Assembly: GCF_009870125.1 (NCBI RefSeq)
Contig: NC_046679.1
Span: forward strand, 19,034,001 to 19,098,000
Source: Drosophila pseudoobscura
Taxonomy: Eukaryota > Arthropoda > Insecta > Diptera > Drosophilidae
Direction of reading: 5' to 3'
DNA: 64,000 nucleotides
The position numbers were made by a program, and so were the translations under genes. Every line of letters begins with the position of its first letter. Position 1 is the first letter of the stretch. Of the stretch, positions 1 to 11,300 are shown in pieces. The notes under the pieces are model-generated. The model worked only from the letters and a program-made list of their open reading frames with translations, was not told the DNA's origin and did not search any database.

Positions 1-159
1 ATTTAGTGAATGGAAAAACCAAGAATAAAACTGAAGACTGGAAAGCTTAAAGGTCAATCAACCCAACTTTTTCTGATAGATCTGGGGCTTTAATTTTTTT
101 TTAGTGAACTATGATTTTTTTCATATGGACTCTTTTTTAAAAATTTTTCGACTGGCATT
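1..159. other. AT-rich sequence, no gene seen
   Basis: AT-rich sequence with long T runs and no coding signal. It leads into the DINE-like repeat that follows. Confidence 0.5.
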
Positions 160-450
160 TTTATACTCGATACTCAAAATGAGTAAGGGTGAAAATGGAT
201 GTGTGTAACGTCAAGAAGGAATCGTTTCCGACGCCATAAAGTAAATATATTCTTGATCAGCATCAAAAGCCGAGTCGATTGAGCCATGTCTGTGTGTCCG
301 TCTGTCCGTCCGTACGTCTCTCCATTCCTATAAGCGCCTAGCGCTCAAAGACTATAAGAGCTAGATCAACGACATTTTGTATCGCTTTATGTATCGGGTA
401 TAAATGTTGAGTTGCGGTCGAAGCAGCAACTCACAACGTTCCCCCCCGTT
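160..450 (+). repeat. DINE-1/INE-1-like (Helitron-related) repeat copy
   Basis: The core has the Drosophila DINE-type string of 'cgtttccgacgccataaagt', a 'cttgatcagcatcaa' block, 'gccgagtcgattgagccatg' and a run of TCCG-containing repeats. It ends with a 24-nt hairpin at 409-432 (arms GAGTTGC and GCAACTC) followed by 'acaacgttc'. The same string recurs elsewhere in the window, for example 9840-10415 on the same strand and 2790-3605 inverted. The assignment to the DINE/Helentron family is from knowledge of the family; the repetition is seen directly. Confidence 0.7.
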
Positions 451-887
451 TCTAATGTTTTTTCAGAGGTTGTGCTACTTAATCATTGTTCTAAAATGGT
501 GGAGCAACTCTTGGCACTTTGTGTTGACGATGATAATCCGCAAAACGCTTGTATGTGCCAATCTGCAAGACACCTCTCCACAGTTAACAGATGGCGGGCT
601 ACTTGGGAAGTTGCATTTACTGGGCATCTGGTAAAATTTACATTACCCGATTTACAAATGTCGCCTGTAAGTAGTGTTTGATGCGGTTTATGATTAAGAT
701 GCCTGTCCCACCGTGTGCTTTTTCATCCGAATGATCTGTTCCATATAATGGATATGTTTGCCGTATAGGAATCATGTTAGCCCAAGTTTATGCTGTGAAA
801 CGACACTGGCATTCTACAGAGATGCATGAGATTTTGTACACTTGTTTTCCTAAATAACATAAAGTCTATCATACTTTGCTACAGAGT
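451..887. other. Unassigned intergenic sequence
   Basis: Only short overlapping frames are present, with no recognisable domain. Moderate GC (for example around 590-660) suggests old transposon debris, but I cannot name it. Confidence 0.4.
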
Positions 888-1590
888 AAATATCATTGCT
901 TCAATAGGGCTTTGTGGCTGATCTGCGGGCTGCTGAGAGTTTACCATATTCGGCTGGGTTGGCTTTTCTAGTCATCTTTTTAAAATACTAAAAAAAGCTA
1001 TCTATATGGTGTTTGGGGGATCAAAAACCTAGCCGCTTTTGCGAAGATTAGGTCAGGTGTGATTTGGGATCATGCAAATTCGTTGGGTCTATTGTGAGAG
1101 CGTGCCGCTATTACTCGGGGAACTCCTTGGAAACTGGACGGCCTCTATAGTTCCCTGTGAGGTATCCTCCACAGCTTCCACATTTCTGCAGACTGACCCT
1201 AGAGTACGTAAGTCCTGTTATGCCCATATTCCTGGCAATTTGTGCATTGCCCTGGACTATGGCGTTTATGCGTTTCTTCTAAAGTGATTCTGGGGTGCTA
1301 CAGGAACTGAAGTTTGTAGATTGAGTGTACTTCGTTTTGCTTTAAAGTTCATATGTATGTCTGGCTCGAGCTTGACCATGAAAAGTGGTTTTGGCTTTTT
1401 GCTTCTGTTAATAATATTTTTTACTGTCTTGGCTACAAAGCCTTTTTCCCTTAGCGCATCTGTGATTTCAAATATTTTAACGTCTTCGGACAAAATTAAA
1501 AGCTTTCGCACTAAGTTGGTGTTATGGATCAGTAACAATATCAATGGTACCAATGAAATGAAATGAAAATGATAGTGAAGCACTTGGAAA
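888..1590 (-). pseudogene. Jockey-clade non-LTR retrotransposon ORF1 (gag) remnant
   Basis: On the minus strand, 1266-1583 gives a stretch with 'ITDALREKGFVAKTVKNI' and 'KPLFMVKLEPD'. This is the pattern of the region just before the zinc knuckles in ORF1 of jockey-clade elements (the PRE_C2HC type). Further 3' on the same strand (about 1200-1260) come cysteine-rich pieces with frameshifts. At 900-985 a start-like stretch rich in Q and P reads in the same direction. Stops and frameshifts show that it is dead. Confidence 0.6.
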
Positions 1591-2789
1591 TATTAACTGT
1601 TATTTTGCACAAGTGGGCCCTACTAGCTACTACGAAACAAGGTACAATATCCATTTTAGTAATAAATACAAATTAAATAAATATTGCTTTTTTCTATGTT
1701 GCAAGACAAATTTGTGGATATGCGCGGTCTTCTTTGCCCATCCCACCGTAAAAACATAAACTGAGATAAACCTAATAGTTATATGCAAGGACTTCAGACT
1801 GATGTACAATATTTATTGTATAAGTTGCATAAATCATATGTATACTGAGCACCGCGAAACGTGCACTGAGACTTATGTACTGTGTATGTATGTAAGTTAC
1901 GATTTGTTGCAAAGTTGCAAGCGTGCCAATAAAGGACTTAGGGAACAAGTTTTCGGAAGCCGGAATAAAACTAGCTCTATCTCTATTGTAAGATTTTTTC
2001 GAACCGTGAACAGAACATCTACAAGCCGTACTTGGTAATAACATACATACAATAGTATATCATAATCTTACAAATAAATCAACCCTTAAAGTTTATCAGC
2101 ATATTAACATAAACTCTGTGTACAATCGCTAGTTACATAACAGCTCTTTGGATAGCAATTAAATAGCTCTGGTGGATGAAATCCGACTAATTAAACTATG
2201 TATGTGAAAACGATATACATACATACTTTTACTTAATAAGTACTTCTACATTGCATGTAAACCGTTATTTATACAGTGAAAGACAAACTCATGCCTTGCA
2301 ATGTTCGGACATTTGTTCCACATTACACAAAAAACGGTCACCAAAAACAGTACTAGTCACCAAATGATGTAAAATACCTTTTTATATATTTAACACAAAA
2401 ATGTACTGGAAATTTATATGTTCGACAAATTGAACTGTGATACATATGTATGCATCTGAATGTTACTTTGTACATTGCATTTTCTAACATATTAAAATAA
2501 AGAAAAAAACTCTTGAAACAGTTGTGTTCTTATAAAACAACGTTAAATCGATTGTCTTTTAAAACTGGGTGTAGGAATCACTTGGAAACCTCACAGCTCT
2601 CTTCCAGTCCAAAAATGACGACTGGAAGGATGCCTGGACGAAAAATTCCTCCCTGAACTTTTTTAGAATACAGTATAATACCAACAAAAAATACTAAACT
2701 TTTATTTACAATTTCAAATGTTGTAATTTATTTAATGTAGAATTTCTTATGAAAAGAGAAGGGAAAAAGAAGAACGAATTTAAATTAAA
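1591..2789. other. AT-rich intergenic stretch without recognised genes
   Basis: No coding sequence is supported. The stretch has ATGTATGTA-type microsatellite pieces (about 1860-1895 and 2200-2230). The segment at 2590-2660 is less AT-rich and may be repeat debris. Confidence 0.5.
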
Positions 2790-3605
2790 CGAGGGGGAAC
2801 GTTGTGAGTTGAGGTGGACACCGCAACTCTACAGTTATACCCGATACTTAGTTAGTATTTTGAAATTTATTTAGCGTAATTTTGAGATATGTATACGTTT
2901 TATAACGAGATCTAACAGAAGTGCGGATACCAAATCTGGTTACTCTAGCGTTAATAGTCTCTGAGATTTGTGGATGCCCCAGATTTTCGTGCTTTATGGG
3001 GGCTGAAGGGTGTGGGGCAAAATTTTGACACAAAACGGTCAAGGTCCGATATCACAGGAGTGTGGATACCAAATTTGGTTGCTCTGGCTCTTATAGGTTC
3101 TGAGATCCTTGAACTCATATTTTGCAATTGGCAAAACCGACCATGAAGAATGTGTGTTAGAGAGAGACAGAGCGAGAAAAAATGAAACTGTTTTCTTGAT
3201 TGTGGTTATAATAATTATACGATCTGGTTCAGATTTGGTTTTGCACTCTAGAAGATATAATCATTCTCTACGATTCAGCGTGTTCAGTTTTCTCGAATCT
3301 TTGAAATTGTGAATGCCACAGATTTTCGCCCTTTGTGGGGGCGGAAGTGGGCGGGGCAAAGTTTTGAAATATTTTTGTAGCAGTGACATATCACAGAAGT
3401 CTGGATCCAACACATCGTTGCTCTATCTCTTATAGTCTTTGAGCACTAGGCGCTGGAGGAGACGGACAGACGGACGGACGGACGGACAGACGGACAGACA
3501 GACAGACAGGGCTCAATCGACTCGGCTATTGATGCTAATCAAGAATATATATACTTTATGGGGTCGGAAAAGATTCCTTCTGGACATGACTGACAACGTA
3601 ATCCG
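2790..3605 (-). repeat. DINE-like repeat, inverted copy, with GACG/GACA microsatellite
   Basis: Reading on the minus strand, it starts with the TCATGTCCAGAAGGAATC block and the TAAAGTATATATATTC and GAGTCGATTGAGCC strings. It then has a long run of TCCG/TCTG units (+ strand 3468-3510, gacggacagacgg type) and ends at a 24-nt hairpin at 2806-2829. The internal block at 3043-3120 recurs at 19684-19790. Confidence 0.7.
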
Positions 3606-3941
3606 CAAGTAAGTGAAAAACGGAGCCTGCGTGATATATCACCTATGATATATATACATATACGTATATACATATACATATATACCTATGGCATATGCAT
3701 TTAAAAACAGTATATACAATATAAATATATAAATTGATATACAAATTTGCATTGTTCAAAAACGGGAACACCAATATTTTCGTTGCTTTTTAGTGGTGGG
3801 TAAATATAATCCGGTGCAACACATCGAGGAATACCCTCTATATTGTTATAATTTTGATGTAATTAAATATTTTTGAATAGAAAGTCCGGTCATACTCTTG
3901 TTGCTGTATATGCAGTATGTATAAGCTTTCAGTCATACAAG
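3606..3941. other. Vps11 5' flank, AT-rich
   Basis: TATATACATATA-type microsatellite lies at 3645-3690. No TATA/Inr pair could be chosen with confidence. The reading frame of Vps11 is open upstream of the first ATG back to about 3873, but that stretch has no Met. Confidence 0.4.
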
Positions 3942-6494
3942 ATGAATTCTACAGTTTTAGAATGGAAAAAAGTCAACTTTTTTGATATTGTTGGATTGCC
4001 TTTTGTAAAATTCCCGAATATTGAGGAAATTACGTGTCACTGTTTCAATCTGACCAAATCTGAAGCTGGTGAAAGTAATAATACTCTAGTGTTCTGTGAC
4101 AAAAATGGACAACTACATGTTTACTTTCCTAACTGGGAGTGCATATCCTTTAAAAGTCAACATTGCCAGCGCCACATCAGGCAATGTGCACTGACGTCTA
4201 ATAATTTACTAGCAACTGTCACACAAGATGCAACATTTGTAGTACACATAGATATATACGATTTAAAAAAGTTGTCTAAAAAACAAGGAGCTCCACTGAT
4301 TGCATCCGCAACTATTAATACAACAAGTCCTACCACATGCATCAATGCAGTCATTGAGGATAAAATACTGATATTAGCCTTAGGCTTTGAGAATGGGGAC
4401 ATTCTGTTGCATTATGGAAAATTGAACAGATTTATTTTGACAAATAGTCGCCGCCACTCAATATCTGCACACGCAATTAATGGAATACATTTCGACATCA
4501 GACGTCAAAGCACGGATAAACAAACTACATATATGTTTGTGACATGTGTTGATGGCGTGTTTTGCTTTACAATCAAAGAAAAAGGCGCCATTGATCAAAA
4601 ATATATACTGGATAATAATAAACATGCTTACAATCATTGTTGTACGATGCGCAAAGCAAGTAATGCAGAATTAGATGATTCTATGTTAGTAGTAGGGCGA
4701 GAAGATGCTATATACTGCTACACTCGTGACGGAAGGGGCCCTTGCTATGCCATTGAAGGGGAAAAAAAATGTTTGGATTGGGTAGGCCATTATCTTATAG
4801 TTGTAGTCCAAAGTCCAAAAACTTTTTTTTCGGATAAGACGAAGGTGACTCTAATTGTAGTGGATACTGAAAACAAAATTATTGTTTTTTCTAAACAACT
4901 TGAAGATTTTCTTTTTACTATCAGCGAAAACGAAGTATGTTACATTATCACTAATACTGAAGAAAGGGATAACTCTTGTACAAACATATTCAAATTACAG
5001 CAGTACAATACGAATACAAAAATTCGACTTCTAATTGAACAAAGTATGTACAACATTGCTTTGCAATTGTTATCAAGAGAAGCCCTTGTTTCTTCATATG
5101 ATACTGCTTGCGTGCGGTTTCAATACGGAAATCATTTAGTACTTAAGGGCGACATGGGTAGAGCAGTCATAGAATATACTAAAACAATTGGCTTTATTAA
5201 ACCCTATGATGTGATTTCCAAACTACTGTTTTCCAGGTACACTGAATATCTAAAAGAATATGTATATGAACTTTTAAAAAGTAATCATTCTAAAAACAAG
5301 CACCTACAACTTTTTAAATTACTTGATCAGAACAAGTGTAAACCGAAGAATGATTTCAATCCTGGCAATAATGTTTTTTTCAATACCACGGGTAATGTTA
5401 ATCTGGATACGCTTTTAAATTCTGCAAATGGAACTCAATCCAAAAGCTTTGAAGGCAATGAACTTTTACATTTGCATTTAGAATATGGACCAGAATCACT
5501 AATGAAAAACCCAGAAACTTATTTAAAGATTGTCAAATCGGTAATTATTGGAAACACGACAAAAAACATTCTTTGTTTTTTTTCCATTTTGTCGGAATAT
5601 AACGAGTTTTGTGCCAAGTTATTATCAGAAATAATTGGAAGTTACCCCACATGTGATGAGCAATTATATGATTATTTACTAATTCTGTATCTTGGACTTT
5701 GGCGTGATAAAAAAATAACCACCGATTTTGTTTTAGATTTTTTGAATAATGGTCGCCTACGTCTTGAAAAAGTTTTAATTATATGTCGACTCTATATATT
5801 TTTGAATGGGATTAAACAATTTCATAAAAATCTGAATAACGCAGATCTAGTAACCGATGGAGGATCGGACAAATGCGTACACAGTCTTATTAAGAGTTAT
5901 CCAGATCTTAATCACGTCTTTGAACTGAGGACAAGCTCATTATTAATGATTTTAAATAGTGGATTCCGAAATAATTCGATACAAGCATTGCAACTTAAAC
6001 CTTTTATTAGGGAAAGCATAGTCCAAAATATTTTGGACTCAAGAAACGAATTGCAAACTATTGAAAATTTAAAAAAAAAAATTAAAAAAGCAGATTCTAC
6101 GCTTTCTCTTTATATAAATAATCCAATAGAATTTCGCAATAGTACATGTGATATCTGTCGCCAATCGCTAAATATGCAATCTGTCTATTTCCTTTGTCAA
6201 CATTCTTTCCATAAACAATGTCTTATCTACAATAAGCTGAGACGTGGGGAAGAAGCAATATGTGTTGCTTGCAGTGGCGAAATTCATTACTCTCCCGACC
6301 AAAATGTTTATTTAGAGTCAACAGACACCATTTCAGTGATTTCAAAGGTAATTTCTATGGGGATTGTAGAAGTAGCAACCAATAGCGAATTTTCCAGAAA
6401 TATTACTCCAATAAAACAGCCCTATGAAATCAAAAGTACAACCTCGAGAAATCCCTTTAGTTCAAATGTTAATATTTCCGAGGGCATATCTTAG
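3942..6494 (+). CDS. Vps11: Vps11, HOPS/CORVET core subunit (intronless)
   Basis: An 850-residue protein in one exon. Vps11 is a core subunit of the HOPS and CORVET tethering complexes, which drive fusion of endosomes, lysosomes and autophagosomes. The N-terminus 'LEWKKVNFFD' matches the family start and fixes the ATG at 3942, the first Met in the open frame. Residues of about 1-330 have the look of the beta-propeller, followed by a helical clathrin-repeat solenoid. Residues 736-777 form a RING-H2 finger: CDIC, then CQHSFHKQC, then CVAC. After the RING comes a polar tail of about 70 residues, which looks weakly constrained. The protein is slightly shorter than the roughly 940-residue mammalian protein. 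I see no frameshift. AATAAA signals follow at 6550-6559. DINE-like repeats flank the gene on both sides. Confidence 0.93.
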   Translation: MNSTVLEWKKVNFFDIVGLPFVKFPNIEEITCHCFNLTKSEAGESNNTLVFCDKNGQLHVYFPNWECISFKSQHCQRHIRQCALTSNNLLATVTQDATFVVHIDIYDLKKLSKKQGAPLIASATINTTSPTTCINAVIEDKILILALGFENGDILLHYGKLNRFILTNSRRHSISAHAINGIHFDIRRQSTDKQTTYMFVTCVDGVFCFTIKEKGAIDQKYILDNNKHAYNHCCTMRKASNAELDDSMLVVGREDAIYCYTRDGRGPCYAIEGEKKCLDWVGHYLIVVVQSPKTFFSDKTKVTLIVVDTENKIIVFSKQLEDFLFTISENEVCYIITNTEERDNSCTNIFKLQQYNTNTKIRLLIEQSMYNIALQLLSREALVSSYDTACVRFQYGNHLVLKGDMGRAVIEYTKTIGFIKPYDVISKLLFSRYTEYLKEYVYELLKSNHSKNKHLQLFKLLDQNKCKPKNDFNPGNNVFFNTTGNVNLDTLLNSANGTQSKSFEGNELLHLHLEYGPESLMKNPETYLKIVKSVIIGNTTKNILCFFSILSEYNEFCAKLLSEIIGSYPTCDEQLYDYLLILYLGLWRDKKITTDFVLDFLNNGRLRLEKVLIICRLYIFLNGIKQFHKNLNNADLVTDGGSDKCVHSLIKSYPDLNHVFELRTSSLLMILNSGFRNNSIQALQLKPFIRESIVQNILDSRNELQTIENLKKKIKKADSTLSLYINNPIEFRNSTCDICRQSLNMQSVYFLCQHSFHKQCLIYNKLRRGEEAICVACSGEIHYSPDQNVYLESTDTISVISKVISMGIVEVATNSEFSRNITPIKQPYEIKSTTSRNPFSSNVNISEGIS

Positions 6495-6549
6495 AATCAT
6501 ATATATTTACCTATACGAATATTCTAATCATTTTATGTACCCTTAGAAA

Positions 6550-6559
6550 AATAAATAAA
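6550..6559 (+). terminator. Poly(A) signals of Vps11
   Basis: Two overlapping AATAAA hexamers start 56 and 60 bases after the Vps11 stop codon. Confidence 0.6.
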
Positions 6560-6654
6560 TGTATTTTTTCAATCTCTAACTTATTTTTTAGTTCAACCTC
6601 TGAAAAAACAGTAAAAAACAGGATTTATAAAGACCCAAATCTATCAAACGCGAG

Positions 6655-6870
6655 GGGAAAGTTATGAGTTGCTGCTGAGACCGCAACCGATGGCTCAGTA
6701 TGCCAGTATGGCTCTAAACGACACGACAAAGAGTGCATGAGACAGAGAGACTTAGCCGAAACGTGTCGTCGGGCGCTACGTAGCCACGGCAAATTTAGTT
6801 GTTACTTTTGGCCGTTTTTAATTTTCTCGTATCTTCAAAATGGTATATGCCACAGATTTTCCTCCTTTGT
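6655..6870 (-). repeat. DINE-like repeat fragment
   Basis: The hairpin-like block is at 6666-6689. The string 'acgtgtcgtcgggcgctacg' at 6759-6778 has close partners at 39639-39658 and, in part, near 10310. The fragment is truncated and abuts the jockey-type remnant. Confidence 0.55.
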
Positions 6871-6884
6871 GGGTCTGGTTGGTC

Positions 6885-7830
6885 CAGTGTTACGCCTTCA
6901 TACTCTATGGGTGGGCTGTTGTCTATGAGCGCTTTCAGGGTGAAGCATGGGTTACTGGTCTTCAGTGGGTTGACTTTTAGATTCCATCTCTTGCACCAAG
7001 CTGCCAAAGAGTGGAGGTACTCCTGGAGTCCATCTGCTGCTTCAAGGCGGCATTTAGAGCTGTAGAGCAGTGCTATATCGTCCGCGTAAGTAGCAAGTAG
7101 AGCCTTACGGGGAACCTACATATGGTGCTCGCTTGGGGCGGGTAGATCTGCGGTATAAATAGAGTAGAACAACGGGCCAAGGAAGCTGCCCTGTGGAACT
7201 CTAGCTCTCATTTGGCAAGGGGTTGAATAGGTGTTCTTGCACCTCACCATAAACTGACGTCCTTCCAAGTATGCTCGTAGGACTCCGTAGTATGGTGCTG
7301 GAAAGAGTTTTTTAATTTTACTCAGTAGGCCGATATGCCAAACTCTATCGAATGCTTGCTGCATATCAATGAAGACTGCATTGCATTATTCTAGATTATC
7401 GAAGGTCTGTAGGATGTGCCTTGCCAATCTATGGACTTGCTCCACTGTGCCGTGCAGATCAGTGTGCTTGGTGACTAGACGAGGGCTTGGATTTTCTATA
7501 ATGCCATCTGTATCAATGCTGATGACTGGGGCCAGATGGTCGGAATCTTGAATCTCTTGAATCCGGAATACCATGATGCACTGCGAGGTCTATGCAGGAC
7601 GGCGTGTGATTGAGTACATATGGATACCTGGTTGGTGATCCAGTTGCAAGGATCTTCGCGCCAGTGGCAGAGATGGCTTCCGCTAGCTCTCGCCCTCTAG
7701 GGGAATTGTAAGTGTCTCCCCACAGCCAGTGTTGGGCATTCCAGTCACCACCAACCAAATACCTTTGCCCGCAAGCACGGAGTGCGTCGAAGTAATGTCT
7801 CAATCCTCAATCCTGACTCTGGGAGTTCTA
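6885..7830 (-). pseudogene. Jockey-clade non-LTR retrotransposon pol remnant (EN + RT, internally deleted)
   Basis: On the minus strand, the endonuclease part comes first (7803 to about 7600). It has 'GGDWNAQHWLWGD' and the terminal 'SCIDLAVHHGI' type motif. Without the usual inter-domain region it passes to reverse transcriptase with 'QQAFDRVWHIGLL', 'VPQGSFLGPLFYSIYTADLP' and, after a frame break near 7110, 'YADDIALLYSS' at about 7050-7085. Thumb sequence 'WCKRWNLKVNPLKT' is at 6960-7000. An internal deletion joins EN to mid-RT. Several stops and frameshifts are present. Confidence 0.8.
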
Positions 7831-8366
7831 CAATAAATTGTCACAATTGAACATCGTTGTCAATTTAATTGATTTTACAAAAAAAAATATTTTGATACTC
7901 TAAAAGTTTGTCTATCATTTGTATTCTTTACTCTTGTTATACCTGCTGCAGCACTATATTGAGAGCTGTACATTTCCCAGACGGTAAGGTCAAGCTACAA
8001 TGTTTTGGGGGCTGATTGTAAAGTTCATTAGAACTAGGTGAATCATAGTTAAGTTATGTGGATAAATTTAGCCATTTACAAAAAACGTGTGTTTGATGAC
8101 AGGTTTTTTTTTTTGGCTGTTGGATAATTTTAAACAAATGACTATTTCTATACTTAGCTTATTTACCGCTTCAGACCCAAACGCCTTGATTAATTCTCAT
8201 CATATATACATACATACATATATGTATGTACGAGAAGGTTTACTATGAATTTTATTCAAAGACCGAACAACACTGTAGAAAAATTGTCATTCATGGTCTC
8301 CTTAGAATTCTCAATTTTGTTTCAGTTTACATTTACTGCTTGAAATTTTATGTTCGCTTTTCACGT
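7831..8366. other. nvd 3' flank
   Basis: AT-rich sequence with a TACATACATA microsatellite at 8205-8228. The nvd poly(A) signal lies within it. No other gene was found. Confidence 0.5.
8251..8256 (-). terminator. Probable poly(A) signal of nvd
   Basis: AATAAA on the minus strand, about 110 bases past the nvd stop codon. Confidence 0.5.
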
Positions 8367-11300
8367 TTACCAATCTACGTTGGCCACGTCTGAGAATTGT
8401 TTGCTATTGGATGTATAGAATTGTGAATACCAAACTCGAAATTGCTTAATAGAAGTGTCTTCCTTAGCTAGTATCGGATTTCGGCGAAAAACTTTATGAT
8501 TCCACATATTAATATCGCGTTCAAACTAAAATATAAATAAAGTGTTTATATAAATATATAATATAAAAATTGTTTAAGACTTAAATACATACCATTATAC
8601 TTTCTCCGTAAATAAATACTTTTAATAGGGGCCCTAGCCAACGTGGTCCATAAAATCGATGGACCACTTTTTGCAGTAAAGGCTCAATTGGTGTTATCGT
8701 TTGCAAGATTTGGATTTGTCCGAAGATGGATGAATTCATTGTTAGGTAAACGTAGGACGGACCGATCTAAAATGGTATAAATGTCTTTAGTTCCTCGATG
8801 CTTTAATTAAGATTGTAACCTGTTTCCCGGAGACTTTCATCTGAAAGCAATTAACCTTTCCAATTATTTTTAGGGAGTGAGTGAGAGCTATTTCAGCAAT
8901 ATGCTTATCTTTTCCTGTTGTTGGAAACCAACTGAAAAAGTAGCAGAAAATTATGATAATTATGTATATTATGACATTATTAATATATATATTATGATAT
9001 TATTATTATATTTGTATACACAGATACAATTAACAACTATAATAAATAAATTCATAAAATAAAAAGTTTTAAACGATCCCCTAAAAAGTTTTCAAAAACA
9101 TACCAAAATAACGCTATCGGCGAAAAGTTTTCAAAATTGGTCATACATACATATGTGGGTAACAGACAGAAGGGAGCATCTTCGACCCCTTAAAGTGGAA
9201 TCATTTCACATCCCCACAAAAAAAAGTGTCGTGCTCGGCTGACCAAAGTTTCATATCCCTATGTATTTTGGGGCCCTGAACACGATCGTATTGGTTTTTA
9301 AAACCTACGTTCAGCTCCTTAAAGCCACTCCGCGTCTGCCTGATAAAAGTCACCATATCTTTCTCCACCGCACGGCATGCCTCGCAACTGTAATGCAACC
9401 CATTACTTTTGGCTATAGCATCACTCACGAGGCCAAAAAAAAAGACACCACTGCGCTGTCGAAGAACTCGATACATCTCGAAACAAGAAAACTGACATCA
9501 AATTCGTAACCAGCACCCCCAAAAGCCCCCGAGTGACGAGTATCAAGCAAATCCGATGAATTTTTCCACTATGTTACGAGTTTGGGTTTTTTGAGGCTAG
9601 AAAAAACCTGACGTGATGGTTAGAATACTCTGGTCAGCCGTGCACGACACTTTTTTTTTGTGGGGCTTTGTTATTATTAATTTTATTATTCCTAGTCATT
9701 TTTCAAGCTAGTTTCTCAGTTATGGACAGATCTCGAACAATATGCTCAACCAATTTTTGCTATACTGTCTGCACTCCGAAATGAAAAATTAAGCAGACTC
9801 GCCCCCTCAGAAACTGAGCAAAATAAGCCATGTGGAAGCACAAACTGTTTTTTATACGTGCACGCATTTTGAGTATCGGGGTATATTAGATTTGTGGTAA
9901 AAGTGGATGTGTGTAACGTCCAGAAGGAATCGTTTCCGACCCCATAAAGTATATATATTCTTGATCACATTCAATAGCCGAGTCGATTGAGCCATGTCTG
10001 TCTGTCAGTCCGTCTGTCCGTCCCCTTCAGCGTCTAATGCTCAAAGACTATAAGAGCTGGAGCAACGATGTTTTGGATCCAGACTTCTGTGATATGTCAC
10101 TGCTATAAAAATATTTCAAAACTTTGCCCCGCCCACTTCCGCCCCCACAAAGGGCGAAAATCTGTGGCATTCACAATTTCAAAGATACGAGAAAACTGAA
10201 AACGCTGAATCGTAGAGAATGATTATATCTTCTAGAGTGCAAAACCAAATCTGAACCAAATCGTATAAGTCAAACTCAGACTGATTTTCTGTCTCTCTCT
10301 CACGCACTCATTGTCGTGTCGTTTAATATTAGCGTCTGCCGGAGGAGAGCCATACTGACTAAGTATCGGGTATAAATGTAGAGTTGCGGTTTTCGCAGCA
10401 ACTCAGAACGTTATATTTAAAAAATAATTTATTTATTTAGTATCTAAGCGCCTGGAAAAGAAATCGAGATAATGTGAATACAGCTGGTAGTGTCTACATG
10501 TCCTGGCAACGTCTGTAAAAATATGATCAAATTACCTTGCATTCCATTTATGACATCCAAACCGGCTCAGAACACTAATTCTGGGTGCCAAGCTACCAGC
10601 AAGAAAGCTTTCATTGTGAATAGCGGCAAAGTGCGCCATGTCAGCGCCGTTTTCTGGTATCTCATGAATATGACAATTGATGTAAAATTCATTTCGCCCA
10701 TGGTAAACATTTTTTTTCTGAGCTTCCATAGGTACAGGAAGCTCCCAAGGCTCCGAAGACTCAGCATGGTACCAAATAAATATAAAATCATTAACTTCCT
10801 GCGAAATCCATTTTTTAACATTGGTACCTCGAGGAACTGTAATGTTTAATTTCAATGATAAACATTCAAGCACAATCGAATTAAATAGTAAATACTTACT
10901 CGAAGTACTATATGGAATATTATTGCATCCCCCGTCTTCACCCCGAAAACTCCATTGGTGAAATGGGCATTCAATGTTATCGCCAACAACTCGTCCACCA
11001 ATGCCTAAGTTGGCTCCTAAATGCGGACAATATGCATCCAAAATGAAAACCTTATGCTCATGTGTGCGATAGACGACAAGTTTCTCTCCCAAACATGCTA
11101 TAAACTTTGCGTCACCGGGTTGGAGTTTCGATGATTCTAGAATACCATACCAACCGTTTGGAAATGGTGGCGGCATTTCATTTGAACTGTTTTTTTTCGC
11201 TTTTCGTATGCGGTTTATTGCATCGCGCTTTTGATCATTACGACAGAAACCTTCTGTTAGGGACACTTTGGAGTAACTTACATCGTCCAAATACTAAAAG

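Noticed and set aside
1266-1583. Host gene on the minus strand
   Set aside because: The motif order matches a jockey-clade gag region, and downstream cysteine pieces are frameshifted.
3468-3510. GACG/GACA microsatellite as an independent feature
   Set aside because: It is the expanded TCCG block internal to the DINE-like repeat.
3873-3941. Possible N-terminal extension of Vps11 by 23 residues
   Set aside because: The open frame starts with TTG, not ATG. The family N-terminus starts at the ATG at 3942.
8877-9062. Small plus-strand frame beginning near 8877
   Set aside because: It is antisense to nvd exon 4 and intron sequence, starts with GTG and has no coding character.
11281-11290. Start of nvd at TTG/ATG near 11290
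   Set aside because: The frame continues to a good acceptor at 11294-11295, and joining to the exon at 12157-12002 adds the expected membrane anchor and length.
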